Under the pieces are notes generated by a model, which made no database searches, was not told where the DNA came from, and saw only the letters and a list, made by a program, of their open reading frames with translations. A DNA stretch of 64,000 bases from Chloroflexota bacterium (GTDB lineage: Bacteria > Chloroflexota > Anaerolineae > Aggregatilineales > Phototrophicaceae), in contig JACRPS010000005.1 of assembly GCA_016223085.1 (NCBI GenBank), positions 155,103 through 219,102 on the forward strand. Direction: 5' to 3'. This document shows positions 42,736 to 52,174 of the stretch, in pieces. The translations under genes were made by a program, and so were the position numbers. The stretch's first letter is position 1. Every line of letters starts with the position of its first letter.

Positions 42736-44682
42736 TTATTCCCCCACCACTTCCACCGCCAGCAGCCACACCCCTTGCGGCGGCAGCGGCGGGGCGCTTA
42801 TGACCGCGCCGTGTAACCGACCGGCACGCTCGTTGCACGCGGCAAAATCGTATTCGATGACCGGCGCATTTTCCGGCAGCAGGCCGGACAGGTCCAACGA
42901 AAACGGCGCTGAACCGGTTTGAAACGCAACTGCCGCCAGCAGCCAGCCCGCTTCACCGGCGATCAGCCACCACGCCGCTTCGCCAGTGATCTGCCGCCGG
43001 ACGATGCTGCCGCCAGCGAGCAGCAACCGGTGACGCTCGTACACGTCTTCGAGGAAGTGATAGCCCGCGTTATAGGCGTCGTCGCCGATCCAGATCAGGT
43101 TGGTTTCGGTCACGTTGGCCTCGTACAGGCCGTAAGACAAATCCTGCGACCCCATTGCCTCGTATTTCGGACGCCGCCCCAATCCGGCGCTGCTGAAGCG
43201 GGACAGGAAATGCCGCGCGCGCATCCCATCTGCGCCAGCCACCTGCACCAGCGGCCTGCCCCAGAAGGCCGGGTTGCCGGTGTCGTGTGTATCCACCGCG
43301 AAGGTGATGGCGCAGCGTGTTCCCCGCGCCGCATTGAGCGCGACCAACTCGTCGTACAGGCGGAAGCACTTCTCAATAAACCGGGCGTCGGCGGCCTGCT
43401 GCAACATGTCATCGCCCAGAATCAGGTCGAAGCCGAGCGCGGCATACGGGGCAATCTCGTTACCCATTCGCTCCGCCAGACTGCCAATGTACGGCCTGTC
43501 CGGCGTTTGTCTGCGTTCGATGCACGTGCCCAGCACCTGCGGCGTCGGGCGGTCGGACAGCGGCTGGCTGTCATCATCCAGCGAGTCGAAGATGTGATCG
43601 GCGGAATCGTACCGTACGAAGTCAAAACCAAACTGGTCGCGCCAGCGCGTGAAGCTGCTGGCGAAATACTCCACCGCCGGCGCGTATACCTGCGGCGCGA
43701 TGGGCGGCTGGTTGGGGCGCATTCCGGTGTAGAACTTAAACGGCGTGAGGATGTGGAAGGCGGTCTGCCCCAGGTCTTCGCCGCCGCGCCCACGATAATC
43801 AAACAGGGGATGGTTGCCGGCGTGGTTGTAACCAGCGAAGGCCGGCACGCCGTCCGCCGCCCAGCTTTGCGCGGGGATGGTCCAGTAGCCGCGCTCGATC
43901 AGCGCGCCGATCAGGGCATAATACACCGCCCGCTTGTGGGCGCGGCTTTCCCGGCTGTCCGTTTCAACCGTTTCCAGATCGTCCAGCCCTTCGTCCCGCA
44001 GCGTTTGCGCCACCAGCGCGTGTATCTCGTTGGTAATCCGCTGCTGGTGAACTTCTTCCAGCATCGCCTCATTGGACAGCCCCCACGCCAGGCCGGTTCG
44101 GTCGGGCGACAGCTTCAACCAGCGGAACAGTTCCGGGCGCAGGATGACCGTTCTGGCGAACTGCGCCATGTGTGGTTCGCTGTCAAAGCCAACCGCCTTG
44201 CCCAGCAGGTGCGCGGCGGACACCAAAGCGCGCAGTTGGTCTTCCGGCGACAGCTTCAGCGTGGGATGCACCACCCGGTCGGAGATCGTTTGTACCGAGC
44301 GTACCGCATAAATCACGTGAAAATCATAATCGGTGAACGGGCCGAGGTGAATCGCGCTGGCGCGCAGCGCGGGCAGCAGCTTGGCCGCCTGGATAAAATT
44401 GCCCGGTGTGCTGCCCAGTCCGGTGGCGCGCACGTTGATAAAACAGAAGTCGGCGTCGGCCATCCAGCCGGAGTCCGCCGGCGGTGTCCAGCGGGCCGCG
44501 CCGTCGAGTTCCAGCGCGGCGTAAAACGCGATCATCACACCGTCGGGAATCACCAGCATGGCGCGGCAGGTGCGGCGCAGGTAGCCGCGTGCCCGGTAGT
44601 CGTCCAGCAACGCCACCGCCATCTGGCGCTCATCGTCGGTTGGCGGGTGCAGATTTGCCAGTTTTTGCCACAATGCCGGCAT
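42736..44682 (-). CDS. Divergent alpha-amylase-like (GH13-related) protein
   Basis: 648 aa from ATG 44682 (AAAGG upstream). The central motif FGFDFVRYDSADHIFDS resembles GH13 region II (GxRxDxxxH), LILGDDML region III and ITFAVDTHDTGNPAF region IV (xxxxxHD). The N-terminal part and the C-terminal part (ITGEAAWWLIAGEAGWLLAA) are not recognised. The catalytic Glu is not obvious. Possible glycoside hydrolase or inactive relative; substrate unknown. Confidence 0.6.
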   Translation of the reverse strand: MPALWQKLANLHPPTDDERQMAVALLDDYRARGYLRRTCRAMLVIPDGVMIAFYAALELDGAARWTPPADSGWMADADFCFINVRATGLGSTPGNFIQAAKLLPALRASAIHLGPFTDYDFHVIYAVRSVQTISDRVVHPTLKLSPEDQLRALVSAAHLLGKAVGFDSEPHMAQFARTVILRPELFRWLKLSPDRTGLAWGLSNEAMLEEVHQQRITNEIHALVAQTLRDEGLDDLETVETDSRESRAHKRAVYYALIGALIERGYWTIPAQSWAADGVPAFAGYNHAGNHPLFDYRGRGGEDLGQTAFHILTPFKFYTGMRPNQPPIAPQVYAPAVEYFASSFTRWRDQFGFDFVRYDSADHIFDSLDDDSQPLSDRPTPQVLGTCIERRQTPDRPYIGSLAERMGNEIAPYAALGFDLILGDDMLQQAADARFIEKCFRLYDELVALNAARGTRCAITFAVDTHDTGNPAFWGRPLVQVAGADGMRARHFLSRFSSAGLGRRPKYEAMGSQDLSYGLYEANVTETNLIWIGDDAYNAGYHFLEDVYERHRLLLAGGSIVRRQITGEAAWWLIAGEAGWLLAAVAFQTGSAPFSLDLSGLLPENAPVIEYDFAACNERAGRLHGAVISAPPLPPQGVWLLAVEVVGE

Positions 44683-44860
44683 GATGCGCCTTTCACGTAT
44701 TTGCATCTGGCACATGGCGTCCATTGCCATGTCCCGACCATAATCGTTTCATGGGATTTCCGTCCGCCCATAAGATACCAGACCGCGCGTAACTTTTCTC
44801 CGGTGAGTGCGTATATACTTGATAGAACACAGGTCAAACAATGCGGGGGAGACACTCACG

Positions 44861-45253
44861 ATGAAAGAAAAAGTGATGACCTACGAACTGGCCGGACTGG
44901 GGGAACGCTTTGTTGCCCTGCTGATTGATGGCTTCATTCAGGGCGTCATCGCCGGTATCCTGTTCGGCGCGTTTCGCGGACCAGGGGCGGGCGCAAGTTT
45001 TCTCGTTGGTCTGATCTACTACTGGTATTTCTGGACGCGCCAGAACGGCCAGTCGCCGGGCAAACAACTGATGCGTATCCGGGTGGTGAAAGCCGACGGT
45101 AGCCCGCTGACGGACGTGGATGCCATTATCCGCTATATCGGCTACTACATCAACTCGGTGCTCTTTATGCTCGGCTGGCTGTGGGCGCTGGTGGACAGCA
45201 ACCGTCAGGGCCTGCACGACAAGCTGGTAAACACCTACGTCGTCAAGGTATAA
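44861..45253 (+). CDS. RDD-family membrane protein
   Basis: 130 aa from ATG 44861. RFVALLIDGFIQGVIAGILF then GQSPGKQLMRIRVV then IGYYINSVLFMLGWLWALVD with DSNRQGLHDKLV: the RDD pattern, about three membrane spans. Role unknown. Followed by a strong terminator. Confidence 0.88.
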   Translation: MKEKVMTYELAGLGERFVALLIDGFIQGVIAGILFGAFRGPGAGASFLVGLIYYWYFWTRQNGQSPGKQLMRIRVVKADGSPLTDVDAIIRYIGYYINSVLFMLGWLWALVDSNRQGLHDKLVNTYVVKV

Positions 45254-45270
45254 CGCCGGCAGGCAGCACA

Positions 45271-45296
45271 ACGCGGAGGGCAGCCTCCGCGTTTTT
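45271..45296 (+). terminator. Intrinsic terminator
   Basis: ACGCGGAGG-GCAG-CCTCCGCGT then TTTTG. Nine-bp stem, after the RDD gene stop. Confidence 0.9.
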
Positions 45297-45342
45297 GATT
45301 CGGCAAATGGTGCCGGCTACACCGGGTCGCCCTTCCCCGTAC

Positions 45343-46962
45343 TTACATCCTGAACACCCCGAATCGTGTCTCCTCAATCCCCCGGCCCAAGCACACGCTA
45401 AGTGCCAGCCCCAGCACGCGGCGGGTTTCTGGCGGGTCGAGGATGCCGTCGTCCCACAGGCGCGCCGTCGAATAATACGGGCTGCCCTCGCGTTCGTATT
45501 TGTCGAGAATCGGCTGCTTAAAGGCAGCCTGCTCCTCGTCGCTCATGTCCGGTTTGTGCTGCCGCGCCAGTTGGTCGCGTTTGATTGTCAGCAGCACGTT
45601 GGCCGCCTGCTCCCCACCCATCACGCTGATGCGCGCGTTCGGCCACATCCACAGGAAGCGTGGCGCATACGCCCGCCCGCACATGCCATAATTGCCCGCG
45701 CCAAAACTGCCGCCGATGATGACCGTCAGCTTCGGCACTTTCGCATTGGCGACGGCGTGAACCATCTTCGCGCCGTCCTTGGCGATGCCGCGCTGCTCGT
45801 ACTCCCTGCCCACCATAAAGCCGGTGATGTTCTGCAGAAACAGCAGCGGAATCTGCCGCGCCGTACACAGTTCGATGAAGTGCGTGCCCTTCAGAGCGCT
45901 CTCGCTGAACAAGACGCCGTTGTTGGCGATGATGCCGACCGGATAGCCCTCGATGCGCGCAAAGCCCGTGACCAGCGTCGTGCCGTAGTCGGCCTTAAAC
46001 TCGCGGAAGCGGCTGCCGTCCACCAATCGCGCGATCACTTCGCGGGCGTCATAACTCTCGCGGAAGGTGGCCGGGATGATGCCGTACAGTTCGGTGGGGT
46101 CGTAGAGGGGTTCTTCGGGTGTCTCCTGTAGGGACACGATATATCGTGTCCCTACACCCCGGTTCAACGTCTCCACAATCCCGCGCACGATCTCCAGCGC
46201 GTGGGTATCGTCCTCGGCGAAATGGTCGGCCACACCGGACTGGTGGGTATGAACGTAAGCGCCGCCCAGTTCTTCGGCGCTCACTTCCTCGCCGGTTGCG
46301 GCCTTCACCAGTGGTGGTCCGCCCAGGAAGATCGTGCCAGTACCCTTCACAATCACCGTTTCGTCCGACATGGCCGGCACATACGCCCCGCCCGCCGTGC
46401 AGCTACCCATCACGGCGCTGATCTGCGGAATGCCCGCCGCGCTCATGATCGCCTGGTTGTAGAAGATGCGCCCGAAATCGTCTGCATCGGGAAACACCTC
46501 GTCCTGCATCGGCAGGAACGCGCCGCCGCTATCCACCAGGTAGATACACGGCAGATGATTTTCCAGTGCGATCTGCTGCGCGCGCAGGTGTTTTTTAACG
46601 GTCAGCGGGAAGTACGTGCCACCCTTCACCGTCGCGTCGTTGGCGACAATCAGACACTCCTGCCCGCTGACCCGCCCGATGCCGGTGACGATGCCCGCCG
46701 CTGGCGCGTCGCCGTCGTACAGGTCCCACGCCGCCAGCGGCGACAGTTCAAGGAACGGCGAACCGGGGTCAAGCAGCGCATCAATCCGGTCACGCACAAA
46801 CAGCTTACCCTGGTCGCGGTGGCGCTGCCGGTACTGCGGCCCGCCGCCCTGCCGCACCAGCGCCAGCCGGTCGCGCAGTTCAGCGGCCAGGGCGCGGTTG
46901 TGCTGGTCATTGGCGCGGAAACGTTCATCAGAGGTGGAAATGTGGGTGTCGAGCGTGTCCAT
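45343..46962 (-). CDS. Acyl-CoA carboxylase carboxyltransferase subunit (MccB-like)
   Basis: 539 aa. [20 protein letters not shown] then [20 protein letters not shown] then [12 protein letters not shown] is the MCC/PCC beta signature. The C-terminal [20 protein letters not shown] forms the second oxyanion hole. It carboxylates a 3-methylcrotonyl-CoA-like substrate with a biotin subunit, which is not in the window. A 30-bp palindrome (46127-46156) adds [10 protein letters not shown] between LNRG and ETPEEPLYD. Confidence 0.9.
   Translation of the reverse strand: MDTLDTHISTSDERFRANDQHNRALAAELRDRLALVRQGGGPQYRQRHRDQGKLFVRDRIDALLDPGSPFLELSPLAAWDLYDGDAPAAGIVTGIGRVSGQECLIVANDATVKGGTYFPLTVKKHLRAQQIALENHLPCIYLVDSGGAFLPMQDEVFPDADDFGRIFYNQAIMSAAGIPQISAVMGSCTAGGAYVPAMSDETVIVKGTGTIFLGGPPLVKAATGEEVSAEELGGAYVHTHQSGVADHFAEDDTHALEIVRGIVETLNRGVGTRYIVSLQETPEEPLYDPTELYGIIPATFRESYDAREVIARLVDGSRFREFKADYGTTLVTGFARIEGYPVGIIANNGVLFSESALKGTHFIELCTARQIPLLFLQNITGFMVGREYEQRGIAKDGAKMVHAVANAKVPKLTVIIGGSFGAGNYGMCGRAYAPRFLWMWPNARISVMGGEQAANVLLTIKRDQLARQHKPDMSDEEQAAFKQPILDKYEREGSPYYSTARLWDDGILDPPETRRVLGLALSVCLGRGIEETRFGVFRM
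46127..46156. repeat. 30-bp perfect palindrome inside the carboxyltransferase gene
   Basis: Identical to the copy at 4240-4269 (TGTAGGGACACGATA and its reverse complement). In frame; the same ten residues [10 protein letters not shown]. Confidence 0.95.
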
Positions 46963-47297
46963 AAGCGTTCCTGTTACAACCGGGTTCAGCCCTCGATTGT
47001 AGCGCAGATTGGGGATGGGCGGTCAGCAAAAAGTGGTTGATTCCCCAGCCCAACCTGTGTTATACTGCCTCCATCGGACGGAAAGGAATAACCGCCATGC
47101 GCGCCATCAGCATTCGTTGGGTTTGTGAGGTGACCCGCTCTTCTCTTATGCAGCGGTAATGAACCGCGCCCCCCCTCTGTTACGTCTTCCAAATCTGGTA
47201 CAATTCCATCTCTTAACCGCCAACCAAGCGCATTTTTGGGCTTTTAGCTGAACGCTGACGGCTGACAGCTAATGGCTACTAGAGAAGACGTAAAACC
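46963..47297. other. 335-bp intergenic with leuS promoter and short leader ORF
   Basis: Promoter at 47037-47066. A 20-codon frame (47098-47160, MRAISIRWVCEVTRSSLMQR) has GGAAAGGA upstream but few Leu codons, so a classical Leu attenuator is not supported. A repeat CTGACGGCTGACAGCT is near 47253, similar to one at 26255. No T-box was recognised. Confidence 0.5.
47037..47066 (+). promoter_or_regulatory. Sigma-70-like promoter for leuS
   Basis: TTGATT (47037-47042), 18-nt spacer, TATACT (47061-47066). Confidence 0.55.
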
Positions 47298-50087
47298 ATG
47301 ACACCAACCGACAAGTACAACCCGCAGGACATTGAACCGAAGTGGCAGGAACGCTGGGAAGCTGACAGGCTGTACCGCGCCCGAGTGGACTGGAGCAGGC
47401 CAAAGCACTACGCGCTGACCATGCTGCCGTACCCCAGCGGCGATCTGCATATCGGCCACTGGTTCGCCATGACACCCAGCGACGCCCGCGCCCGCTACAT
47501 GCGGATGAAGGGCTTTAACGTGCTGTTCCCGATGGGCTTCGACGCTTTCGGCCTGCCCGCCGAAAACGCCGCCATCCAGCGCAACATCCACCCCAAGAAG
47601 TGGACGTATGCCAACATCGAACGGATGCGCCGCCAGCTACGCAGCATGGGCGCGATGTTCGACTGGGAGCGCGAGGCCGTGAGCTGCGACCCCGACTACT
47701 ACAAGTGGACGGAGTGGTTCTTCAAGCAGTTCTTCCTGAATGACCTGGCCTATCGTGGCGAGGCGCTGGTGAACTGGTCGCCCACGCTGCAAACGGTGCT
47801 GGCAAACGAGCAGGTCATTGACGGCAAGGACGAACGCACTGGCCAGCCGGTCGTGCAAAAGCTGATGACGCAGTGGTTCTTCCGCTACACCCGCTACGCC
47901 GACGAGATGCTGGACTTCAGCCACATTGACTGGCCGGAGCCGATCCGCGTGATGCAAACCAACTGGATTGGCCGCAGTGAAGGCGCGCGCGTCACGTTCC
48001 ACACCGAGCAGGGCGACCCGATTGAAATCTATACCACCCGCCCGGATACGCTGTGGGGGGCAACCTTCATGGTGCTGGCGCCGGAATACCCGCTGGTGGA
48101 GAAAATCACCACATCGAAGCAGCGCAAGGCGGTGCAGGCGTATGTTGAACAGGCCGCCCGCAGCACCGAAATCGAGCGCACTGCCGAAGGCCGCGAGAAA
48201 ACCGGCGTCTTTACCGGCGCCTATGCCATCAATCCGGTCAACGACGAGCGCATCCCGATCTGGATTGCCGACTACGTGATGATTAACTACGGCAGCGGCG
48301 CGATCATGGCCGTGCCCGCCCACGACGAGCGCGACTTCGCCTTTGCCCGCAAGTTCGGGCTGGAAGTGCGCCCGGTGATTCAGCCGGAAGGCATGGAACT
48401 GGACGGGAAAACCATGCCCGAAGCCTGGCCGCACGAAGGCGTGATGGTCAACAGCGGGCCGTTCAACGGCACGCCCGCCACCCGCGACAAAGGTCGCAAA
48501 AACCCGGCCATCAGCGCCGTGATTGACTGGCTGGAGGAGCGCGGCATCGGTCGAGAGGCCGTCAACTACCGCCTGCGCGACTGGCTGATCTCCCGCCAAC
48601 GCTACTGGGGCGCGCCGATTCCGCTGATCTACACGCAGGATGGCACTATCGAAGCTGTGCCGGACGAGCAGCTACCCGTTGAACTGCCGGAAGACGTGGA
48701 CTTCCTGCCCACCGGCCAGAGTCCACTGAAGTATCACGAAGCCTTCCAGAATACGACCGATAGCCGGGGACGCCCGGCCAAACGCGAAACGGACACGATG
48801 GACACCTTCATGTGCTCGTCGTGGTACTTCTACCGCTACCTGAGTCCGCACTTCGATAAAGGGCCGTTCGACCCGGAAGAAGCCGCTTACTGGCTGCCCG
48901 TGGACACCTATACCGGCGGCGCCGAACACGCCACCATGCACCTGCTGTATGCCCGCTGGTTCGCCAAGGCGATGCGTGACCTGGGTATGTTCGACGAGAC
49001 GGTGCGTATCATGCGCGAGCATGGGCGCGACCCTGAATCGCTGCTGTGGGGCGAACCGATGCTGCAACTGCGCAATCAGGGGCAGGTGCTGGGTGAAGAA
49101 CGCGAAGGCCATTTCATCCTGGCGACGGGGACGTGGCAGGCGGCCAAGCTGTTTGCCGACAGGGTACAGGTGATTGACCGCAAGGACGCTCCAGAGACGT
49201 TCGACGGCGTGATGGGTGAAATCATCAAGCGCACCGAGAACATCCTGACGGTGGATGTGGGCAACGGCGACACCCGCACGGTCGAAGTGATGCCCAACGC
49301 CGACATCACGATCCCCGGCATTGACGGCGTGGGGCGCGTCGAGCAGCTCCGGCATCACCTGGAAATCCAGCGCATGTCGAAGAGCAAGGGCAACGTCGTT
49401 AACCCCGATGAATGGGTCAGCCGTTACGGCGCGGACACGGTGCGCGCCTACCTGATGTTCGGCTTCGACTGGCAGAAGGGCGGCCCCTGGGATAGCAAGG
49501 GCATTCAGGGCGTGGTGCGCTGGATTAACGACGTGTGGGATATTGTTATCAATACCCAGCCGCCGGTGCAGGGCGACCCGGACGCCGAACGGCAGATCGA
49601 GCGCCGCGTGCATCAGACGATCAAAAAAGTGACGGACGCGCTGGAAAACTTCAGCTTTAACACCGGCGTGGCCGGGCTGATGGCGCTGCGTAACGATCTG
49701 CGCGCCGCCCAGCGTGCCGGCAGCGTGGGCGAAGAAGCGTGGCGTCAGGCGGTGCGGACGATGCTGCTGCTGATGGCGCCGTTCACGCCGCATATCGCGG
49801 AAGAACTATGGGCGCGCGAAGGTCACCCGTACAGCATCCACACGCAGGACTGGCCGCAGTACGACGCGGACAAGGCCGCCGAGGACCTGGTGACGCTGGT
49901 GGTGCAGGTCAACGGCAAGGTGCGCGACCGGCTGGAAGTCCCGGCGGGCGTGACCGCTGCCGAAGCCGAGCGCCTGGCGCTGGACAGCGACGCGGTGAAG
50001 AAGCTGATGAACGGCAGTCCGCCCCGGCGCGTGATCTTCGTCGAAGCCCGCAACGGGCAGGAGCCGAAGATCAACGTCGTCGTTTAG
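47298..50087 (+). CDS. leuS: Leucyl-tRNA synthetase
   Basis: 929 aa. HIGH motif in LPYPSGDLHIGHWFAMTP, CP1 editing domain with TTRPDTLWGATFMVLAPEYP, and KMSKS-type RMSKSKGNVVNPDEW. Between QGQVLGEE and RMSKS sits an insert of about 90 residues, in the position of the bacterial leucine-specific domain, which is usually about 50-60 aa. The rest is typical. It charges tRNA-Leu and edits mischarged norvaline. Confidence 0.95.
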   Translation: MTPTDKYNPQDIEPKWQERWEADRLYRARVDWSRPKHYALTMLPYPSGDLHIGHWFAMTPSDARARYMRMKGFNVLFPMGFDAFGLPAENAAIQRNIHPKKWTYANIERMRRQLRSMGAMFDWEREAVSCDPDYYKWTEWFFKQFFLNDLAYRGEALVNWSPTLQTVLANEQVIDGKDERTGQPVVQKLMTQWFFRYTRYADEMLDFSHIDWPEPIRVMQTNWIGRSEGARVTFHTEQGDPIEIYTTRPDTLWGATFMVLAPEYPLVEKITTSKQRKAVQAYVEQAARSTEIERTAEGREKTGVFTGAYAINPVNDERIPIWIADYVMINYGSGAIMAVPAHDERDFAFARKFGLEVRPVIQPEGMELDGKTMPEAWPHEGVMVNSGPFNGTPATRDKGRKNPAISAVIDWLEERGIGREAVNYRLRDWLISRQRYWGAPIPLIYTQDGTIEAVPDEQLPVELPEDVDFLPTGQSPLKYHEAFQNTTDSRGRPAKRETDTMDTFMCSSWYFYRYLSPHFDKGPFDPEEAAYWLPVDTYTGGAEHATMHLLYARWFAKAMRDLGMFDETVRIMREHGRDPESLLWGEPMLQLRNQGQVLGEEREGHFILATGTWQAAKLFADRVQVIDRKDAPETFDGVMGEIIKRTENILTVDVGNGDTRTVEVMPNADITIPGIDGVGRVEQLRHHLEIQRMSKSKGNVVNPDEWVSRYGADTVRAYLMFGFDWQKGGPWDSKGIQGVVRWINDVWDIVINTQPPVQGDPDAERQIERRVHQTIKKVTDALENFSFNTGVAGLMALRNDLRAAQRAGSVGEEAWRQAVRTMLLLMAPFTPHIAEELWAREGHPYSIHTQDWPQYDADKAAEDLVTLVVQVNGKVRDRLEVPAGVTAAEAERLALDSDAVKKLMNGSPPRRVIFVEARNGQEPKINVVV

Positions 50088-50120
50088 TCTTAAGTCGTCA
50101 GTCTTCAGTCAACAGTCATT

Positions 50121-50150
50121 GTAGGGGCGGGCCGGTGTGCCCGCCCTTTT
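50121..50150 (+). terminator. GTAGGGGCGGG palindrome acting as leuS terminator
   Basis: GTAGGGGCGGGCCGG then TGTGCCCGCCCTTTT: a palindrome family member whose right outer arm is replaced by TTTT, giving an intrinsic-terminator shape after leuS. Confidence 0.7.
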
Positions 50151-50170
50151 ATTTACGCTTTATGAATATT

Positions 50171-51040
50171 TTATAACAGTAACATTTGCTGATTGTTGAT
50201 TGGCTGTGAAACGTTGAAAAAAGCAAATACTTTCCCTCTAAAATACATTGCATCACAATCGGTAATCCAAGCATGATTTATGCTGTTGCGACGAGGTATA
50301 TCATCTTTGCCTTTTATTGCTTCGCCCTCATACTTTAAAGTTTCGTACATCAAGTGTCCATAAGGTATTGGAATATTTCGTGGCATCAGATATTTCGACT
50401 GCGGTGAACCAGCACTATAAATTACATATAATTGCTGCTGCCTCACTTTGTCATATGGAAATAGCATCGGTTGTAAGGCTTTATCGAGGGAAACTGATCG
50501 CAGTTCTGCGATAAACAGATAGCAGTCGTGGTGAGCAATATTTACCATTTGTAAACTAACGGCGATACTTGATGCTCTATAGCGTTCGCATAGCTCAGGG
50601 ATAAGGGCAGTTGAAAATTCTTTCTCCTTTACCATTTTGTATACATTATCGGACGGCACTAAAAGTTCGGCTGCACCTGCATTACACAATCGCTCCATCG
50701 TTTCGTCTTGAGTGTTAGTGGGAATGTAAGCGTCGGCAAAAAGTGATAGTATCTCATCATTATGCTCGATGAGATGATGAGTTAACTCATGATAGAAAGT
50801 AAAATTCAGACGTTCTACATTGGTAATTTGGCTATTGAGAATGATTTTGCACTCATCCTTCACGTAATAGCCAAGTTTAGCTAACTCCATCTCTTGCCAA
50901 CGAATCACTGCCCTATTTAGGCGGACTATGCCCTCAAAATCGTTAGCTTTGACACCCGCTTGCATGATTTCTCTGCTTATTTTTTGAGCGAGTTCTCGCA
51001 CGAGTTGAGTAAGACGTTTCTCATTAACCCGCTGAATCAT
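50171..51040 (-). CDS. ImmA/IrrE-family metallopeptidase
   Basis: 289 aa from ATG 51040. Zinc motif FYHELTHHLIEHND (HExxH). The N-terminal helix region is NEKRLTQLVRELAQK; the C-terminus (about 180-289) is a separate domain of unknown type. Such peptidases cut a paired XRE repressor, and one lies directly upstream with a 5-nt gap. Local GC is lower than the surroundings, suggesting recent gain. Confidence 0.85.
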   Translation of the reverse strand: MIQRVNEKRLTQLVRELAQKISREIMQAGVKANDFEGIVRLNRAVIRWQEMELAKLGYYVKDECKIILNSQITNVERLNFTFYHELTHHLIEHNDEILSLFADAYIPTNTQDETMERLCNAGAAELLVPSDNVYKMVKEKEFSTALIPELCERYRASSIAVSLQMVNIAHHDCYLFIAELRSVSLDKALQPMLFPYDKVRQQQLYVIYSAGSPQSKYLMPRNIPIPYGHLMYETLKYEGEAIKGKDDIPRRNSINHAWITDCDAMYFRGKVFAFFNVSQPINNQQMLLL

Positions 51041-51045
51041 AACTA

Positions 51046-51435
51046 TTACTCCAAAATGCGCTTCAGATGAAGGTACAGTTCTAACCATTCTCGTTTGGTT
51101 TGAGGGCGTTTGCCACGCATTTGGATTTTGCCTAGTGTCTCTATCCATTCGGACGTGATTTCGTGTCCATATTCCTCATCTGCCAATAATTCAGCTAATC
51201 CTGGAGGTAAACTTGCTTCTGTTCGTTCTCCCGCGAAATCCACTCCATGTAAAATATCAATAACACTCATTTCCAATGCTTCAGCGATAAGTTCTAAAGT
51301 ATTAAATGATGGGGTAGTGCGTCCACGTTCAATGTCGGAAAGATAAGATACAGATAGCCCAGAACGTTCAGCTATCGCTTTTAACGTCATGTTTCTTAGA
51401 GTGCGCACTTCTTTCAATCTATCTTGTAGTTTCAT
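51046..51435 (-). CDS. XRE-family repressor
   Basis: 129 aa from ATG 51435. Helix-turn-helix: MKLQDRLKEVRTLRNMTLKA then IAERSGLSVSYLSDIERGRT then TPSFNTLELIAEALEMSV. The C-terminal part (LADEEYGHEITSEWIETLGK) is probably the partner-binding region. It forms an operon with the ImmA/IrrE peptidase and likely binds the palindrome at 51526. Confidence 0.9.
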   Translation of the reverse strand: MKLQDRLKEVRTLRNMTLKAIAERSGLSVSYLSDIERGRTTPSFNTLELIAEALEMSVIDILHGVDFAGERTEASLPPGLAELLADEEYGHEITSEWIETLGKIQMRGKRPQTKREWLELYLHLKRILE

Positions 51436-51484
51436 AGTCTTAACCTTATGTACGCCGACAACATAATTAGAACATATTTTTCGG

Positions 51485-51513
51485 TTGACAACGTATGCGA
51501 ACTCATATAGTAT
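51485..51513 (+). promoter_or_regulatory. Plus-strand promoter of the island
   Basis: TTGACA (51485-51490), 17 nt, TAGTAT (51508-51513), AT-rich. It would start transcription near the operator. Confidence 0.55.
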
Positions 51514-51525
51514 ATACGTTGATAG

Positions 51526-51548
51526 CGTAATCATATAACATGATTACG
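51526..51548. promoter_or_regulatory. Operator-like inverted repeat
   Basis: CGTAATCAT-ATAAC-ATGATTACG, a perfect 9-bp arm palindrome between divergent genes. It is likely bound by the XRE repressor. Confidence 0.6.
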
Positions 51549-51578
51549 TTCAGCGTCAACTAGCTGGGGGAGTTTTTC

Positions 51579-51842
51579 ATGCAGTTTCAAGGGGCAGTCA
51601 TTAAGGAACAGGGAGTGACTTTTGCAATTGTTATTGTGAAGTCACATATCCTTAATGACCAAGCGGAAGCAGATCAACTTATCGGCACTTTCCAGCAACT
51701 TGTTTTCGGAGGTATACCTGTAGTTCTGATGGCGCAGAATTCTAGGGGTACACCTACCTACTATGGCCGTCCTGACATCGCCGATTTCATGTCACGCGTT
51801 CCACTCCAGGTTATTCCCTGGAAGCAGTATAGTGTTGGATAG
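51579..51842 (+). CDS. Hypothetical small protein (87 aa)
   Basis: MQFQGAVIKEQGVTFAIVIV then KSHILNDQAEADQLIGTFQQ then LVFGGIPVVLMAQNSRGTPT. An alpha/beta-looking small protein with GGGGGAG upstream. Not recognised. It is divergent from the XRE gene and behind the operator, so likely regulated by it. Confidence 0.7.
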   Translation: MQFQGAVIKEQGVTFAIVIVKSHILNDQAEADQLIGTFQQLVFGGIPVVLMAQNSRGTPTYYGRPDIADFMSRVPLQVIPWKQYSVG

Positions 51843-51866
51843 TCCCATAAACCCAGAGGTGTAAAT

Positions 51867-52064
51867 ATGGCCGATAGACAAAAACCGGGTGAATACCCTA
51901 ACAAGCCGGGTGAGTATATTGAACGTGGTCCACGCGGTGGAGAGGTTTCTAATCCTCGCACTGTGACTATTGAACCGAGCGACAAACCATTACCCCCAAC
52001 CCAAGAACCTGGTCGCACTTGGGAGCGAATTGGCCCGCCCAAGCCCGATAAAGGTTCGAAGTAG
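51867..52064 (+). CDS. YjzC-like small protein (65 aa)
   Basis: MADRQKPGEYPNKPGEYIER then GPRGGEVSNPRTVTIEPSDK then PLPPTQEPGRTWERIG. The layout (KPGxY.E.G..G..v..P..V....GD..P.......W.R) matches YjzC of Bacillus, a small protein of unknown role. Co-directional with the 87-aa gene, 24 nt away. Confidence 0.7.
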   Translation: MADRQKPGEYPNKPGEYIERGPRGGEVSNPRTVTIEPSDKPLPPTQEPGRTWERIGPPKPDKGSK

Positions 52065-52174
52065 GACTATTTGTGGGGCGACTCTATATGGTGTTGCCCC
52101 AATCGCACTTTTGAGGTAGCCAGATGGCTTGAGCCTCTGGCGGCGCAAATCCAGCAGATTCTCTCGGCGCTGAT

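Noticed and set aside
42919..44928. 669-codon plus-strand frame opposite the GH13-like gene
   Set aside because: Antisense shadow. The minus-strand frame has a ribosome site and recognisable motifs, and the plus frame overlaps the RDD gene start.
47098..47160. 20-codon ORF before leuS as a Leu attenuator
   Set aside because: It contains only one Leu codon and no terminator/antiterminator pair was recognised.
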